From Bacillota bacterium (GTDB lineage: Bacteria > Bacillota > DTU030 > DUMP01): a stretch of 6,157 nt of DNA. Positions 1-5,979 of this stretch are shown in pieces (positions within the stretch are counted from its first letter, which is position 1; every line of letters begins with the position of its first letter). The position numbers and the translations under genes are program-made. The stretch covers positions 1-6,157 of the forward strand of contig JAAYHG010000288.1 of NCBI GenBank assembly GCA_012735455.1. Reading direction: 5' to 3'. The notes under the pieces were generated by a model, which was given only the letters and a program-made list of their open reading frames with translations, did no database searches and had not been told where the DNA came from.

Positions 1-277
1 CGGTAATGGCGGCGATCCCACCCTGTGGACCAGTTTCAGCCACCGCCTTACCAGCCCGCAGGATAATCTCTGCCCCGGCCTCGGCGCGTAACGTCTCCCC
101 GGCCTCAAGCTCCAACACCTGCACTGCAGTCAGCTTGTCCACATAACTCTTGGCCACCAAAGGGTCGTCGGCGCTACCGGGCTCACCCTGGGCGGCTAAG
201 CTGTTTTCTCCCACTGCCGCAACTATCAGCGCCGCGAAAAGAACCAGCGCCACAACCGGGAAGTACCACCTTTTCAC
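1..277 (-). CDS. Small secreted or membrane-anchored protein of unknown function, N-terminal 92 residues
   Basis: The frame opens with GTG at 277, preceded by a strong AGAGGAGGAG ribosome binding site (293 to 284) with 8 nt between GGAGG and the start. It stays open to the window edge, so the C-terminus is missing. Residues 1-3 (MKR) followed by a hydrophobic stretch at about 4-22 form a signal peptide or N-terminal anchor; SLA-AQ near residues 27-31 is a plausible signal peptidase I site. The mature part begins with GSADDPLVAKSYVDK, then a segment resembling beta strands (VQVLELEAGETLRAEAGAEIILRAGKAV). From memory, Clostridia and related Firmicutes carry a family of small exported hypothetical proteins with the same 'DPLV-KSYVD ... 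G-EIILR-G' pattern, but no function is known to me. It lies 123 nt downstream of prfB on the same strand and may be co-transcribed; I found no convincing promoter in that gap. Confidence 0.8.
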   Translation of the reverse strand, partial: MKRWYFPVVALVLFAALIVAAVGENSLAAQGEPGSADDPLVAKSYVDKLTAVQVLELEAGETLRAEAGAEIILRAGKAVAETGPQGGIAAIT

Positions 278-364
278 TGGCTTCTCCTCCTCTGGGTGGT
301 TCACAAACCATCCCTACAGATTAAGAATCTTAACCTTGATTTTCGTATCCACAGGGTACCTTGT

Positions 365-391
365 TCCACCTGCGCCGCCACAGGAGGTGGA
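365..391 (-). repeat. Inverted repeat just downstream of prfB, possible weak terminator
   Basis: TCCACCT and AGGTGGA form a perfect 7-bp stem around a 13-nt loop, starting about 10 nt after the prfB stop. An alternative pairing uses CCTG with CAGG inside TCCA/TGGA. No run of U follows, so it is not a standard intrinsic terminator. It may protect the 3' end or slow polymerase before the next gene, or it may be chance. The remaining gap (278-364) has a small AGATT/AATCT dyad and the next gene's ribosome binding site, and nothing else I can support. Confidence 0.3.
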
Positions 392-400
392 TCATGTCGC

Positions 401-1508
401 TTAACCGGAGGCCTGGGATTTGAGGTAGGCGTTGATGAAAGGATCCAACTCCCCATCTATCACCGCCTGCACGTTGCCCATCTGCTCCCCGGTACGGTGG
501 TCTTTCACCAGGGTATAGGGCTCAAAAACGTAAGAACGGATCTGGCTACCCCAGGCGATCTCCTGCTGTTCCCCGCGCAAGGCCTTTAGCTTCGCCTCTT
601 CTTCTTCACGTTTTAAATCAAACAGCTTGGCCTGCAACATGCGCATGGCAGTGAGGCGGTTCGCATGTTGGGAACGCTCATTTTGACAGGATACCACGAT
701 GCCGGTGGGGAGGTGCGTTATCCGCACTGCAGAGTCCGTCTTGTTTACATGCTGGCCACCAGCACCGCTGGCACGATAGGTGTCCACCCTGATGTCTTCA
801 GGGCGAATCTCCACCTCCATGTCCTGGTTCACCTCTGGAATCACATCCAGGGAGGCGAAGGAAGTGTGCCGACGTCCGGCGGCATCAAAGGGCGAGTGCC
901 GGACCAGGCGGTGCACACCCCGCTCACCTTTAAGGTAGCCGTAGGCATTTGGCCCAGCCACCAAGAAAGTGGCGCTCTTAACCCCGGCCTCGTCACCAGG
1001 CAGGATATCCCACACCTCTACCTTGTAACCCTTGTTCTCCGCCCAGCGGGTGTACATCCTAAAGAGCATCTGTACCCAGTCCTGAGCTTCAGTTCCACCC
1101 GCTCCCGCATGCAAGGAGAGGATGGCGTTTAAGTGGTCGTAGGGTGAAGAGAGTAGTGTCTCCAGGTGCATCTCCTCATAGCGCCGGCTGAGGTCCCGGA
1201 TACCAGCAGCCACCTCATGGGCCGTGGCTTCGTCCTCAGCTTCACGTCCCAGCTCAAGGAGCACCGCAAGGTCCTCTGCCTCCTGCATCAGCTCCTGGTA
1301 GCGGTGCACCTTGTCTTTAAGGGAGGTAAGTTCCGGCATAACCTTCTCTGCTTGAGAGGGATCGTCCCAAAAACCCGGCTGTGCTATCTGTTCCTCTAAT
1401 TCCTTTATACGAGCCTCTTTGCTGGCGACGTCAAAGAGATGTCCCCATTTCCTTAATATCTGTCAGCAACAAATCCAGATCGCGCTCTAGATCTTCATAC
1501 AACAACAT
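401..1508 (-). CDS. prfB: Peptide chain release factor 2 (RF2), read through a +1 programmed frameshift
   Basis: RF2 recognises UGA and UAA stop codons in the ribosomal A site and triggers peptide release. Translation starts at ATG 1508, 8 nt after an AAAAGGAG ribosome binding site (1524-1517). After 25 codons the zero frame meets TGA at 1433-1431; skipping T1433 resumes at GAC 1432 and gives a 368-residue protein. The joined sequence (...[19 protein letters not shown]...QPGFWDDP...) fits RF2 across the junction. The anticodon-like tripeptide SPF falls at residues 205-207 and the catalytic GGQ at 250-252, the same numbering as E. coli RF2. Residue 246 is Ala, not the Thr of E. coli K-12. Residues from 57 on form one continuous frame, so a naive caller would start at the internal ATG at 1339 and lose the N-terminus. 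It lies 43 nt after secA, an order also known in Bacillus, so the two are probably one operon. RF2 level should regulate its own frameshift. Confidence 0.97.
1430..1446 (-). promoter_or_regulatory. prfB programmed +1 frameshift site with in-frame UGA
   Basis: The slip site CTTTGAC spans 1436-1430: CTT in the P site, the in-frame TGA at 1433-1431, and C as the following base, which is the weak-termination context. When RF2 is scarce the ribosome slips one base to CTT-(T)-GAC and makes full-length RF2; when RF2 is plentiful it stops after 25 residues. The upstream Shine-Dalgarno-like element is GGGG at 1446-1443. It is separated from CTT by ACATCT, 6 nt, whereas the E. coli site has AGGGGG, 3 nt (TAT), then CTT. 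The slip site itself is certain from the reading frames; the strength of the stimulator is inferred. Confidence 0.95.
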
Positions 1509-1551
1509 ATCAACCGCTCCTTTTGGGCGTGCTGTAACGCCTCTGTTCCGA

Positions 1552-4185
1552 CTAGCGACCGCAGCACTTCTTATACTTCTTGCCGCTACCGCAGGGGCAG
1601 GGGTCGTTTCGGCCTACCTTCTTGCTTTCACGGCGGAAGGGCTGCTTCGGTCCGCTGTCCGCATTGGTACTCACATTGCGGAAAGCACTCCTGCGCTCCG
1701 GTGCCTGCTCCCTCTTTTGTACCTGCACCTTGTACAGATAACGCACCGCGTCTTCCTGAATACGGGCTACCATGCCCTGGAACATCTCATAGGCCTCGCG
1801 CTTGTACTCCACCAGGGGGTCGTGCTGCCCGTAGGCCCTGAGGCCAATCCCCTCGCGCAGGTCGTCCATGGCATCCAGGTGTTCCATCCACTGAGTATCC
1901 ACAACCCGAAGTAGAACTACGCGCTCCAGCTCCCGCAACTGCTCCCTGCCGATCTCCCTCTCACGGGCAGCGTAAAACTCCTCCGCCCTTTGCAGCAGAT
2001 AAAAGCTGAGCTCTTCCCTGGTTTTACCCTTCAGGTCCTCCTGCGAGATAGTGTGCGGCGGAAAGAAGGTCTGCTCCAGCACCATAACCAGCCCCGCCAG
2101 GTCCCACTCCTCTGCTATTACGTGCTCACTACAGTAGGTAGCGATGTAATCCTCCATAACAGCCTGGGCCATGGTGAGGACTGTGTCGCGCAGGTTCTCC
2201 TCCGTCAACACCTCCCGGCGTTGCTGATAAATCACCTCGCGCTGGGTATTCATGACATCGTCGTACTCCAGAAGCTGCTTGCGGATATCGAAGTTCTTGC
2301 CCTCTACCTTTTTCTGGGCGTTCTCCACCGCTCGGGTGAGCAGGTTGTGCTCGATAGGCTGATCCTCTTCTAAGCCAAGCCGCTCCATGATTTTGGAGAT
2401 GTTTTCACCACCAAAGAGTCGCAGCAGGTCATCTTCCAGAGAGAGATAAAAACGGGACGAACCCGGGTCTCCCTGACGCCCGCTGCGGCCACGCAGCTGG
2501 TTGTCAATACGGCGGGCCTCGTGCCGCTCAGTACCAATAATGTGCAGGCCGCCCAACTTTACCACTTGGTCGTGCTCGGCTTCGGTTTGGGCCTTCATTT
2601 TATTGTAGATATCCTGATAAGTCTCAGGGTCTACCTCTTCTAGCTGCTTGCCTTGACGGGCAAGTTCAGCCCGAGTGAGGAAATCCGGATTGCCGCCCAG
2701 GAGGATGTCCGTACCACGCCCCGCCATGTTGGTGGCGATGGGCACCGCGCCCAGCCGCCCTGCCTGGGCCACAATCTCCGCCTCTTTTTCGTGGTACTTC
2801 GCGTTGAGCACCTGGTGCGGTATACCGCGACGTTTGAGCATGGCGCTTAGGCGCTCTGACTTCTCAATGGATACCGTACCCACCAGAACCGGTTGACCCT
2901 TGGCATGGCAGACAGCGATCTCCTCTACCACGGCCTTGAACTTGCCTTCCTCGGTCTTGTAGATCACATCTGGGTAATCAACACGAATCATGGGCTTATG
3001 GGTCGGGATAACCACCACATCCAGGCCGTAGATCTTACGGAACTCGTCTTCTTCAGTGGCCGCGGTACCTGTCATGCCGGCCAGTTTCTTATACATGCGG
3101 AAAAAGTTCTGGAATGTAATACGGGCCAGGGTCTGGCTTTCCGTTTCAATCTTAACGCCCTCTTTGGCCTCAATGGCCTGGTGTAGACCATCGCTGTAGC
3201 GGCGGCCAAACATGAGGCGGCCAGTGAACTCGTCCACGATGATCACCTGGCCGTCCTTTACTACATAATCCCGGTCCCGTTGCATCAGGGCGTGGGCTCT
3301 GAGGGCCTGGTTCAGGTAGTGGGAAAGGTCTCCCGCTTCGCTCTCCGCGTAGAGGTTTTCCACCCCCAGCATACGCTCCACCTTGGCCACACCCTCTTCA
3401 GTGGGTGCTACCGTGCGCGCTTTTTCGTCTACAGTGTAATCTACTTCTGGCTTTAGGTTGGGAACAAAGCGGGCAAACCTATAGTACAGCTCTGTGGGTT
3501 TATCGCCCTGTCCAGAGATAATAAGTGGGGTGCGCGCCTCGTCAATGAGGATGCTGTCCACCTCGTCCACGATGGCATAGTTGAAAGACCGCTGCACCAT
3601 CTGCTCCGGGTAAAGGACCATGTTGTCCCGCAGGTAGTCAAAGCCAAACTCATTATTTGTGCCATAAGTAATATCAGCGGCATAGGCCGCGCGGCGAGCC
3701 TCAAAGTCCAGGCCGTGAACAATAAGCCCCACCGAAAGCCCCAGGAACTTGTAGACGGTACCCATCCACTCACTGTCGCGACGAGCCAGGTAATCATTCA
3801 CAGTGACTATGTGTACACCTTCACCTGTAAGGGCATTGAGGTAGGCCGGTAGAGTTGCCACCAAGGTCTTACCTTCGCCAGTCTTCATCTCTGCGATACG
3901 GCCCTGGTGTAGCACAATCCCGCCTAGGATCTGCTCATCAAAGTGACGCATACCAAGGGTGCGCCGCGAAGCCTCCCGCACTACCGCAAAGGCCTCGGGC
4001 AAAAGATCATCCAGGAATTCCCCGGCCGCCAGCCGCTCCTTAAATTCATTCGTCTTCGTCCTGAGGTCTGTGTCCGCAAGCTTTTTTAAGCGGGGCTCGA
4101 AGGCATTAACCTCTGCCACTAGACGGGAGATTTTTTTTAGCTCCCGGGCATTATCATCAAACACACGCTTCAGGATTCCTAGCAT
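1552..4185 (-). CDS. secA: Protein translocase ATPase SecA
   Basis: SecA is the motor that drives unfolded preproteins through SecYEG using ATP. The 877-residue product is a usual length (B. subtilis about 841, E. coli 901). In order it shows: N-terminal helix ([18 protein letters not shown]), Walker A MKTGEGKT at 100-107, Walker B VDEVD at 206-210, the preprotein cross-linking region at roughly 220-360, LAGMTGTA at 368-375, [11 protein letters not shown] at 484-494, GRSGRQGD at 566-573, a helical scaffold and wing from about 615, and [18 protein letters not shown] at 785-802. A poorly conserved basic linker (about 820-856) leads to a zinc-binding tail with Cys 863, 865, 874 and 875, ending CCGR. 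The start is ATG 4185 with GAGGG (4197-4193) 7 nt upstream. All key residues are present, so this is the housekeeping SecA and not a truncated SecA2. It has its own promoter and precedes prfB by 43 nt. Confidence 0.99.
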   Translation of the reverse strand: MLGILKRVFDDNARELKKISRLVAEVNAFEPRLKKLADTDLRTKTNEFKERLAAGEFLDDLLPEAFAVVREASRRTLGMRHFDEQILGGIVLHQGRIAEMKTGEGKTLVATLPAYLNALTGEGVHIVTVNDYLARRDSEWMGTVYKFLGLSVGLIVHGLDFEARRAAYAADITYGTNNEFGFDYLRDNMVLYPEQMVQRSFNYAIVDEVDSILIDEARTPLIISGQGDKPTELYYRFARFVPNLKPEVDYTVDEKARTVAPTEEGVAKVERMLGVENLYAESEAGDLSHYLNQALRAHALMQRDRDYVVKDGQVIIVDEFTGRLMFGRRYSDGLHQAIEAKEGVKIETESQTLARITFQNFFRMYKKLAGMTGTAATEEDEFRKIYGLDVVVIPTHKPMIRVDYPDVIYKTEEGKFKAVVEEIAVCHAKGQPVLVGTVSIEKSERLSAMLKRRGIPHQVLNAKYHEKEAEIVAQAGRLGAVPIATNMAGRGTDILLGGNPDFLTRAELARQGKQLEEVDPETYQDIYNKMKAQTEAEHDQVVKLGGLHIIGTERHEARRIDNQLRGRSGRQGDPGSSRFYLSLEDDLLRLFGGENISKIMERLGLEEDQPIEHNLLTRAVENAQKKVEGKNFDIRKQLLEYDDVMNTQREVIYQQRREVLTEENLRDTVLTMAQAVMEDYIATYCSEHVIAEEWDLAGLVMVLEQTFFPPHTISQEDLKGKTREELSFYLLQRAEEFYAAREREIGREQLRELERVVLLRVVDTQWMEHLDAMDDLREGIGLRAYGQHDPLVEYKREAYEMFQGMVARIQEDAVRYLYKVQVQKREQAPERRSAFRNVSTNADSGPKQPFRRESKKVGRNDPCPCGSGKKYKKCCGR

Positions 4186-4245
4186 AAAGCTACCCTCTTC
4201 TCATTCATGCCAACCTGGGCCATTCTTTCCTGACGCCGTCTCTTT

Positions 4246-4274
4246 ATTTTAGCATTTCACCTGATCCAAGACAA
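4246..4274 (-). promoter_or_regulatory. Candidate sigma-A promoter for secA-prfB
   Basis: TTGTCT (4274-4269) and TAAAAT (4251-4246) are separated by exactly 17 nt; they match the -35 and -10 consensus at 4 of 6 and 5 of 6 positions. Transcription would begin near 4239, leaving a leader of about 55 nt before the secA ATG. The -35 box starts right after the U-rich tail of the upstream gene's terminator, so the two units would be insulated from each other. Confidence 0.6.
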
Positions 4275-4275
4275 T

Positions 4276-4301
4276 AGAAGAAAAAGCGCCCCCCGGGCGC
4301 T
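4276..4301 (-). terminator. Rho-independent terminator of the 220-residue gene
   Basis: Reading leftward, AGCGCCC-GGG-GGGCGCT forms a perfect 7-bp GC-rich stem (4301-4285) with a 3-nt loop, followed by TTTTTCTTCT. The first base of the stem is the last base of the TGA stop codon of the upstream gene, so a terminating ribosome would cover part of the hairpin. Confidence 0.9.
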
Positions 4302-4963
4302 CACTCCTTCTGGCGCAGGCTTGAAGCCAAGGGCGGTAGGCATGGCTCAACCGCTTTTACAATGGCGTTGGCCACACCGTACAAACTCCCGTTAGGCACA
4401 AAGGAAGCCCCTATCAGGCTCTCCTCCCGCACCGGGGTCACCACCGCCACAAGCACTGCCACCACGCTTCGGTCACCTAGCTTAATGACCCGCAGCCCCT
4501 CTAACCCCATGGCTACCTCGCCCTTGAGATACTTTTCCACTGCACACAGGGTGGCCATACCAGCCAACCAGAGCCGGTTGCGCTGCGAGGCAGCACCTTC
4601 TGCCTCGGCGTCATAAGTGGCACCGTCAATCTCTAGACTAACACAGCAGCGCGCTCGCAGGCCGGAAATGCTATAACGTACCTCCCGCACGTTCACTGCG
4701 GCTGACGTCAAAGGGATGCCACCCTCCCAATCCATCTGGGCTACGCTCACCTTCTTGTGATCAATGGGCAGGTTAAACTCCACCATCAGGGCCGACTCAA
4801 CGTCGCGCACCACTTGTTTTGGGCTGCGCCCGGACCGGGCCAAGACATGGATCTCCTGGATGACAGCGTTTTCATCTAGCACCACCCGTGCCGAGATTAC
4901 GTCCCGTAGTTGCTGTAATACACCCTCGTAAGTTTGGGCTGAAACCCTGCTGCTGTCGGGCAC
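4301..4963 (-). CDS. Uncharacterised 220-residue two-part protein between hpf and secA
   Basis: I do not recognise a named function. The start is GTG 4963, with GGAGG at 4975-4971 and 7 nt of spacing; the nearby ATG at 4977 is out of frame. There is no signal peptide or membrane segment, so it is probably cytoplasmic. Residues about 12-78 look like a small alpha/beta unit with a distinctive core: VVLDENAVIQEIHVLA, then RSPKQVVRDVES at 46-57, then IDHKKVSVAQ at 67-76. I recall similar 'R-PKQVVRD-ES ... DHK-SVAQ' segments in conserved hypothetical proteins of Clostridia and some Actinobacteria. Residues about 95-207 form a second part: alternating strands (RARCCVSLEIDGATYDAEAEG), a helix (ATLCAVEKYL), more strands (DRSVVAVLVAVVTP) and a final helix (LYGVANAIVKAVE). 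This pattern loosely resembles the regulatory dimerisation fold of 2-isopropylmalate synthase, an inference from pattern only. It has its own terminator and probably its own promoter, so it need not act with SecA. Confidence 0.9.
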   Translation of the reverse strand: MPDSSRVSAQTYEGVLQQLRDVISARVVLDENAVIQEIHVLARSGRSPKQVVRDVESALMVEFNLPIDHKKVSVAQMDWEGGIPLTSAAVNVREVRYSISGLRARCCVSLEIDGATYDAEAEGAASQRNRLWLAGMATLCAVEKYLKGEVAMGLEGLRVIKLGDRSVVAVLVAVVTPVREESLIGASFVPNGSLYGVANAIVKAVEPCLPPLASSLRQKE

Positions 4964-5005
4964 GGTCCCTCCTCCATTCTCTCTAAGCTGCCACTGGTGT
5001 GCCCC

Positions 5006-5032
5006 GCGCTGTTACGCCACGCACGCCAGCGC
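5006..5032 (-). other. Hairpin in the leader of the 220-residue gene
   Basis: GCGCTG (5032-5027) and CAGCGC (5011-5006) pair perfectly around a 15-nt loop, about 43 nt before the GTG start. It sits in a locally GC-rich stretch that follows an AT-rich block. No U tract follows, so it is not a terminator. I do not recognise a known riboswitch here. Confidence 0.25.
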
Positions 5033-5136
5033 TCCGCCTTTTTAATATTGCTATTTACAGAACTATTTATGGTGGCAATTACTTATGTTCCCGATCCACT
5101 CCTTTTATCCCTGCCAGAACAGACAATAATCAAGCA

Positions 5137-5165
5137 ATTAGTCTATTTGTCAGATGACCTGTCAA
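5137..5165 (-). promoter_or_regulatory. Possible sigma-A promoter for the 220-residue gene
   Basis: A perfect TTGACA -35 box (5165-5160) is followed after 17 nt by ACTAAT (5142-5137), a 4-of-6 match to the -10 consensus. It lies just downstream of the hpf terminator in an AT-rich block (about 5041-5170), as expected for a promoter region. If used, it gives a long leader of about 165 nt. The -10 is weak, so an activator or a different start point is possible. Confidence 0.4.
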
Positions 5166-5184
5166 CCGTTCTTATGTAAGCACG

Positions 5185-5207
5185 AAAAAGGGGCGCGGCT
5201 GCGCCCC
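5185..5207 (-). terminator. Rho-independent terminator of hpf
   Basis: GGGGCGC (5207... reading leftward to 5201) and GCGCCCC (5196-5190) form a 7-bp GC stem with loop AGCC, followed directly by TTTTT (5189-5185). It begins 22 nt after the hpf stop codon and separates hpf from the next gene. Confidence 0.93.
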
Positions 5208-5229
5208 CAAAGAGCGTACGCATAGGATC

Positions 5230-5760
5230 CTAGGGTAATGGCTCAATCAGTCCATAATTACCATCACGGCGCCGGTATACCACGTTAACCTCCTCTGTAT
5301 CCGCGTTGCGGAAAACAAAGAAGTCGTGGCCTAGGAGGTTCATTTGCAGCACGGCCTCCTCAACAGGCATGGGCTTCACCGGGAAGCGCTTGGTGCGTAC
5401 CAGACGTGGCTCATTTGTTTCCAATCTGGTCCCTGGATGCTGAGCCGCAATATCGAGCACATTGCCATTCTTAATCTTGCGGGCCAGCCTAGTCTTGTAT
5501 TTTTCAATCTGCTTCTCCAGCTTCTCCATCACCAGGTCTATGGAGGCATACATGTCGCCACTGCCCACCTCACCTCGGAGCAGCCTGCCGCCTATGGGCA
5601 CCGTTACCTCCACCATGTGACGGTCCCGCTCCACCACCAGCGTAACCACTGCTTCGGTAACGTCATCAAGGAGTTTCGCGATCTTACCTACCTTCTTCTC
5701 CACGTATTCACGCAAAGCAGGGGTAACATCGACATTTTTCCCGCGGACAATAATCCGCAT
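5230..5760 (-). CDS. hpf: Long-form ribosome hibernation promoting factor HPF
   Basis: Long HPF binds the 30S decoding region and joins 70S ribosomes into inactive 100S dimers in slow growth or stationary phase, preserving them for restart. The 176-residue product has the usual long-form layout: an S30AE/YfiA-type domain at about 1-95 (MRIIVRGKNVDVTPALREYV at the start; DMYASIDLVMEKLEKQIEKYKTRL at 69-92), a linker at about 98-118, and the C-terminal dimerisation domain from about 119 (RLVRTKRF, then PMPVEEAVLQMNLLGHDFFVFRNADT and NVVYRRRDGNYGLIEP). I chose ATG 5760 over the upstream GTG 5769 because the AAAGGAG ribosome binding site overlaps that GTG. The gene has its own terminator and a candidate sigma-H promoter. 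The B. subtilis homologue (yvyD) also lies near secA and prfB and is transcribed by sigma-H and sigma-B, which agrees with this layout. Confidence 0.97.
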   Translation of the reverse strand: MRIIVRGKNVDVTPALREYVEKKVGKIAKLLDDVTEAVVTLVVERDRHMVEVTVPIGGRLLRGEVGSGDMYASIDLVMEKLEKQIEKYKTRLARKIKNGNVLDIAAQHPGTRLETNEPRLVRTKRFPVKPMPVEEAVLQMNLLGHDFFVFRNADTEEVNVVYRRRDGNYGLIEPLP

Positions 5761-5768
5761 CTCTATCA

Positions 5769-5775
5769 CTCCTTT
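5769..5775 (-). promoter_or_regulatory. hpf ribosome binding site that decides the start
   Basis: AAAGGAG at 5775-5769 lies 8 nt before ATG 5760. Its last G is the first base of the in-frame GTG at 5769-5767, which therefore cannot be the start for this site. The resulting protein begins MRIIVRGKN, matching the family's usual N-terminus. Confidence 0.85.
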
Positions 5776-5801
5776 CGACTATACGGGGCCCTCTATCTTT
5801 A

Positions 5802-5830
5802 GTATTCCCCGCAAAGCAGCAAATTCCTCC
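5802..5830 (-). promoter_or_regulatory. Candidate sigma-H promoter of hpf
   Basis: Reading leftward, GGAGGAATT (5830-5822), 11 nt, then GGGGAATAC (5810-5802) fits the Bacillus sigma-H consensus RNAGGAWWW-N11/12-RNNGAATWW at every defined position except the last. Transcription would start near 5796, about 36 nt before the hpf ATG. No good sigma-A pair competes: TTGCTG with TAAAGA has only a 15-nt spacer. Control by the transition-phase sigma factor is established for B. subtilis yvyD; its use here is inferred. Confidence 0.6.
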
Positions 5831-5841
5831 CGAAGTCCACC

Positions 5842-5856
5842 AGAACTTGAAGTTCT
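5842..5856. repeat. Perfect 15-nt palindrome upstream of the hpf promoter, operator candidate
   Basis: AGAACTTGAAGTTCT has two perfect 7-nt arms around one central base. It ends 11 bp upstream of the candidate sigma-H promoter, a common position for a regulator binding site. The half-site AGAACTT recurs at 5883-5889, 41 bp away, inside the loop side of the GC hairpin. It resembles the Gram-positive LexA box but has 5, not 4, bases between GAAC and GTTC. Confidence 0.4.
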
Positions 5857-5871
5857 AACCAGCGCACTATG

Positions 5872-5900
5872 CAGGGGGCGGGAGAACTTCCCGCCCCCTG
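5872..5900. repeat. Strong 12-bp GC-rich inverted repeat without a U tract
   Basis: CAGGGGGCGGGA (5872-5883) pairs perfectly with TCCCGCCCCCTG (5889-5900) around the 5-nt loop GAACT. Neither strand has a T run after it, so it is not a standard terminator. It lies between the ABC transporter terminator and the hpf promoter. It could block read-through, act as a 3' end barrier, or be a dispersed genomic palindrome. Confidence 0.6.
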
Positions 5901-5905
5901 ACCGC

Positions 5906-5933
5906 TTGGCATTTGGCTGTTGGCTTTTTGGTT
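5906..5933. repeat. Four tandem 7-nt repeats
   Basis: On the plus strand four adjacent heptamers read TTGGCAT, TTGGCTG, TTGGCTT and TTTGGTT. The first three share TTGGC exactly and the fourth has two changes. They fill most of the space between the GC hairpin and the transporter terminator. The function is unknown; short non-coding repeats of this kind may be dispersed in the genome or may serve as protein binding sites. Confidence 0.5.
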
Positions 5934-5939
5934 CTGTGG

Positions 5940-5967
5940 AAAAAAGGCGGCCACAAGACCGCCTTTT
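5940..5967 (-). terminator. Terminator of the ABC transporter ATPase gene
   Basis: Reading leftward, AAAAGGCGG (5967-5959) pairs with CCGCCTTTT (5950-5942), with two more inner pairs including one G-U, leaving loop TTGT. The U run continues to 5940, giving six T. The stem starts 12 nt after the transporter stop codon. Because A runs flank the other side, it could also act on the plus strand. Confidence 0.9.
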
Positions 5968-5979
5968 ACTGTTGTTCCC

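Noticed and set aside
401..1339. Taking the internal ATG at 1339 as the prfB start (312 residues)
   Set aside because: The conserved RF2 N-terminus continues upstream through the CTTTGAC frameshift site to ATG 1508 with a good ribosome binding site, and SPF and GGQ numbering then match E. coli RF2.
1431..1433. prfB as a pseudogene broken by a frameshift or nonsense mutation
   Set aside because: The stop is UGA inside CTTTGAC with a following C, exactly the known programmed RF2 frameshift arrangement, and both sides are conserved RF2 sequence.
1526..1541. GGCGT/ACGCC hairpin between secA and prfB
   Set aside because: The stem is only 5 bp, has no U tract and is within what chance allows; it does not argue against secA-prfB co-transcription.
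1381..1914. Long plus-strand open frames opposite secA and prfB, for example 177 codons here
   Set aside because: They lie antisense to highly conserved genes, lack ribosome binding sites and show no recognisable protein features.
4301..4963. SecM-like secretion monitor upstream of secA
   Set aside because: The product has no signal peptide and no arrest motif, and a strong terminator plus a separate promoter lie between it and secA.
5092..5106. Leader peptide suggested by AAAAGGAG followed by GTG at about 5099
   Set aside because: The GTG overlaps the ribosome binding site and the frame closes after six codons; no start lies at a usable distance.
4997..5179. Plus-strand 60-residue open frame in the hpf downstream gap
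   Set aside because: Its GTG start has no ribosome binding site, it runs through the presumed promoter region of the opposite gene, and it ends next to the hpf terminator; most likely chance in AT-rich DNA.
5758..5769. GTG 5769 as the hpf start (179 residues)
   Set aside because: The AAAGGAG ribosome binding site overlaps this codon; ATG 5760 has 8-nt spacing and gives the usual HPF N-terminus.
5842..5856. LexA (SOS) box upstream of hpf
   Set aside because: GAAC and GTTC are separated by 5 bases; the Gram-positive LexA box needs 4.
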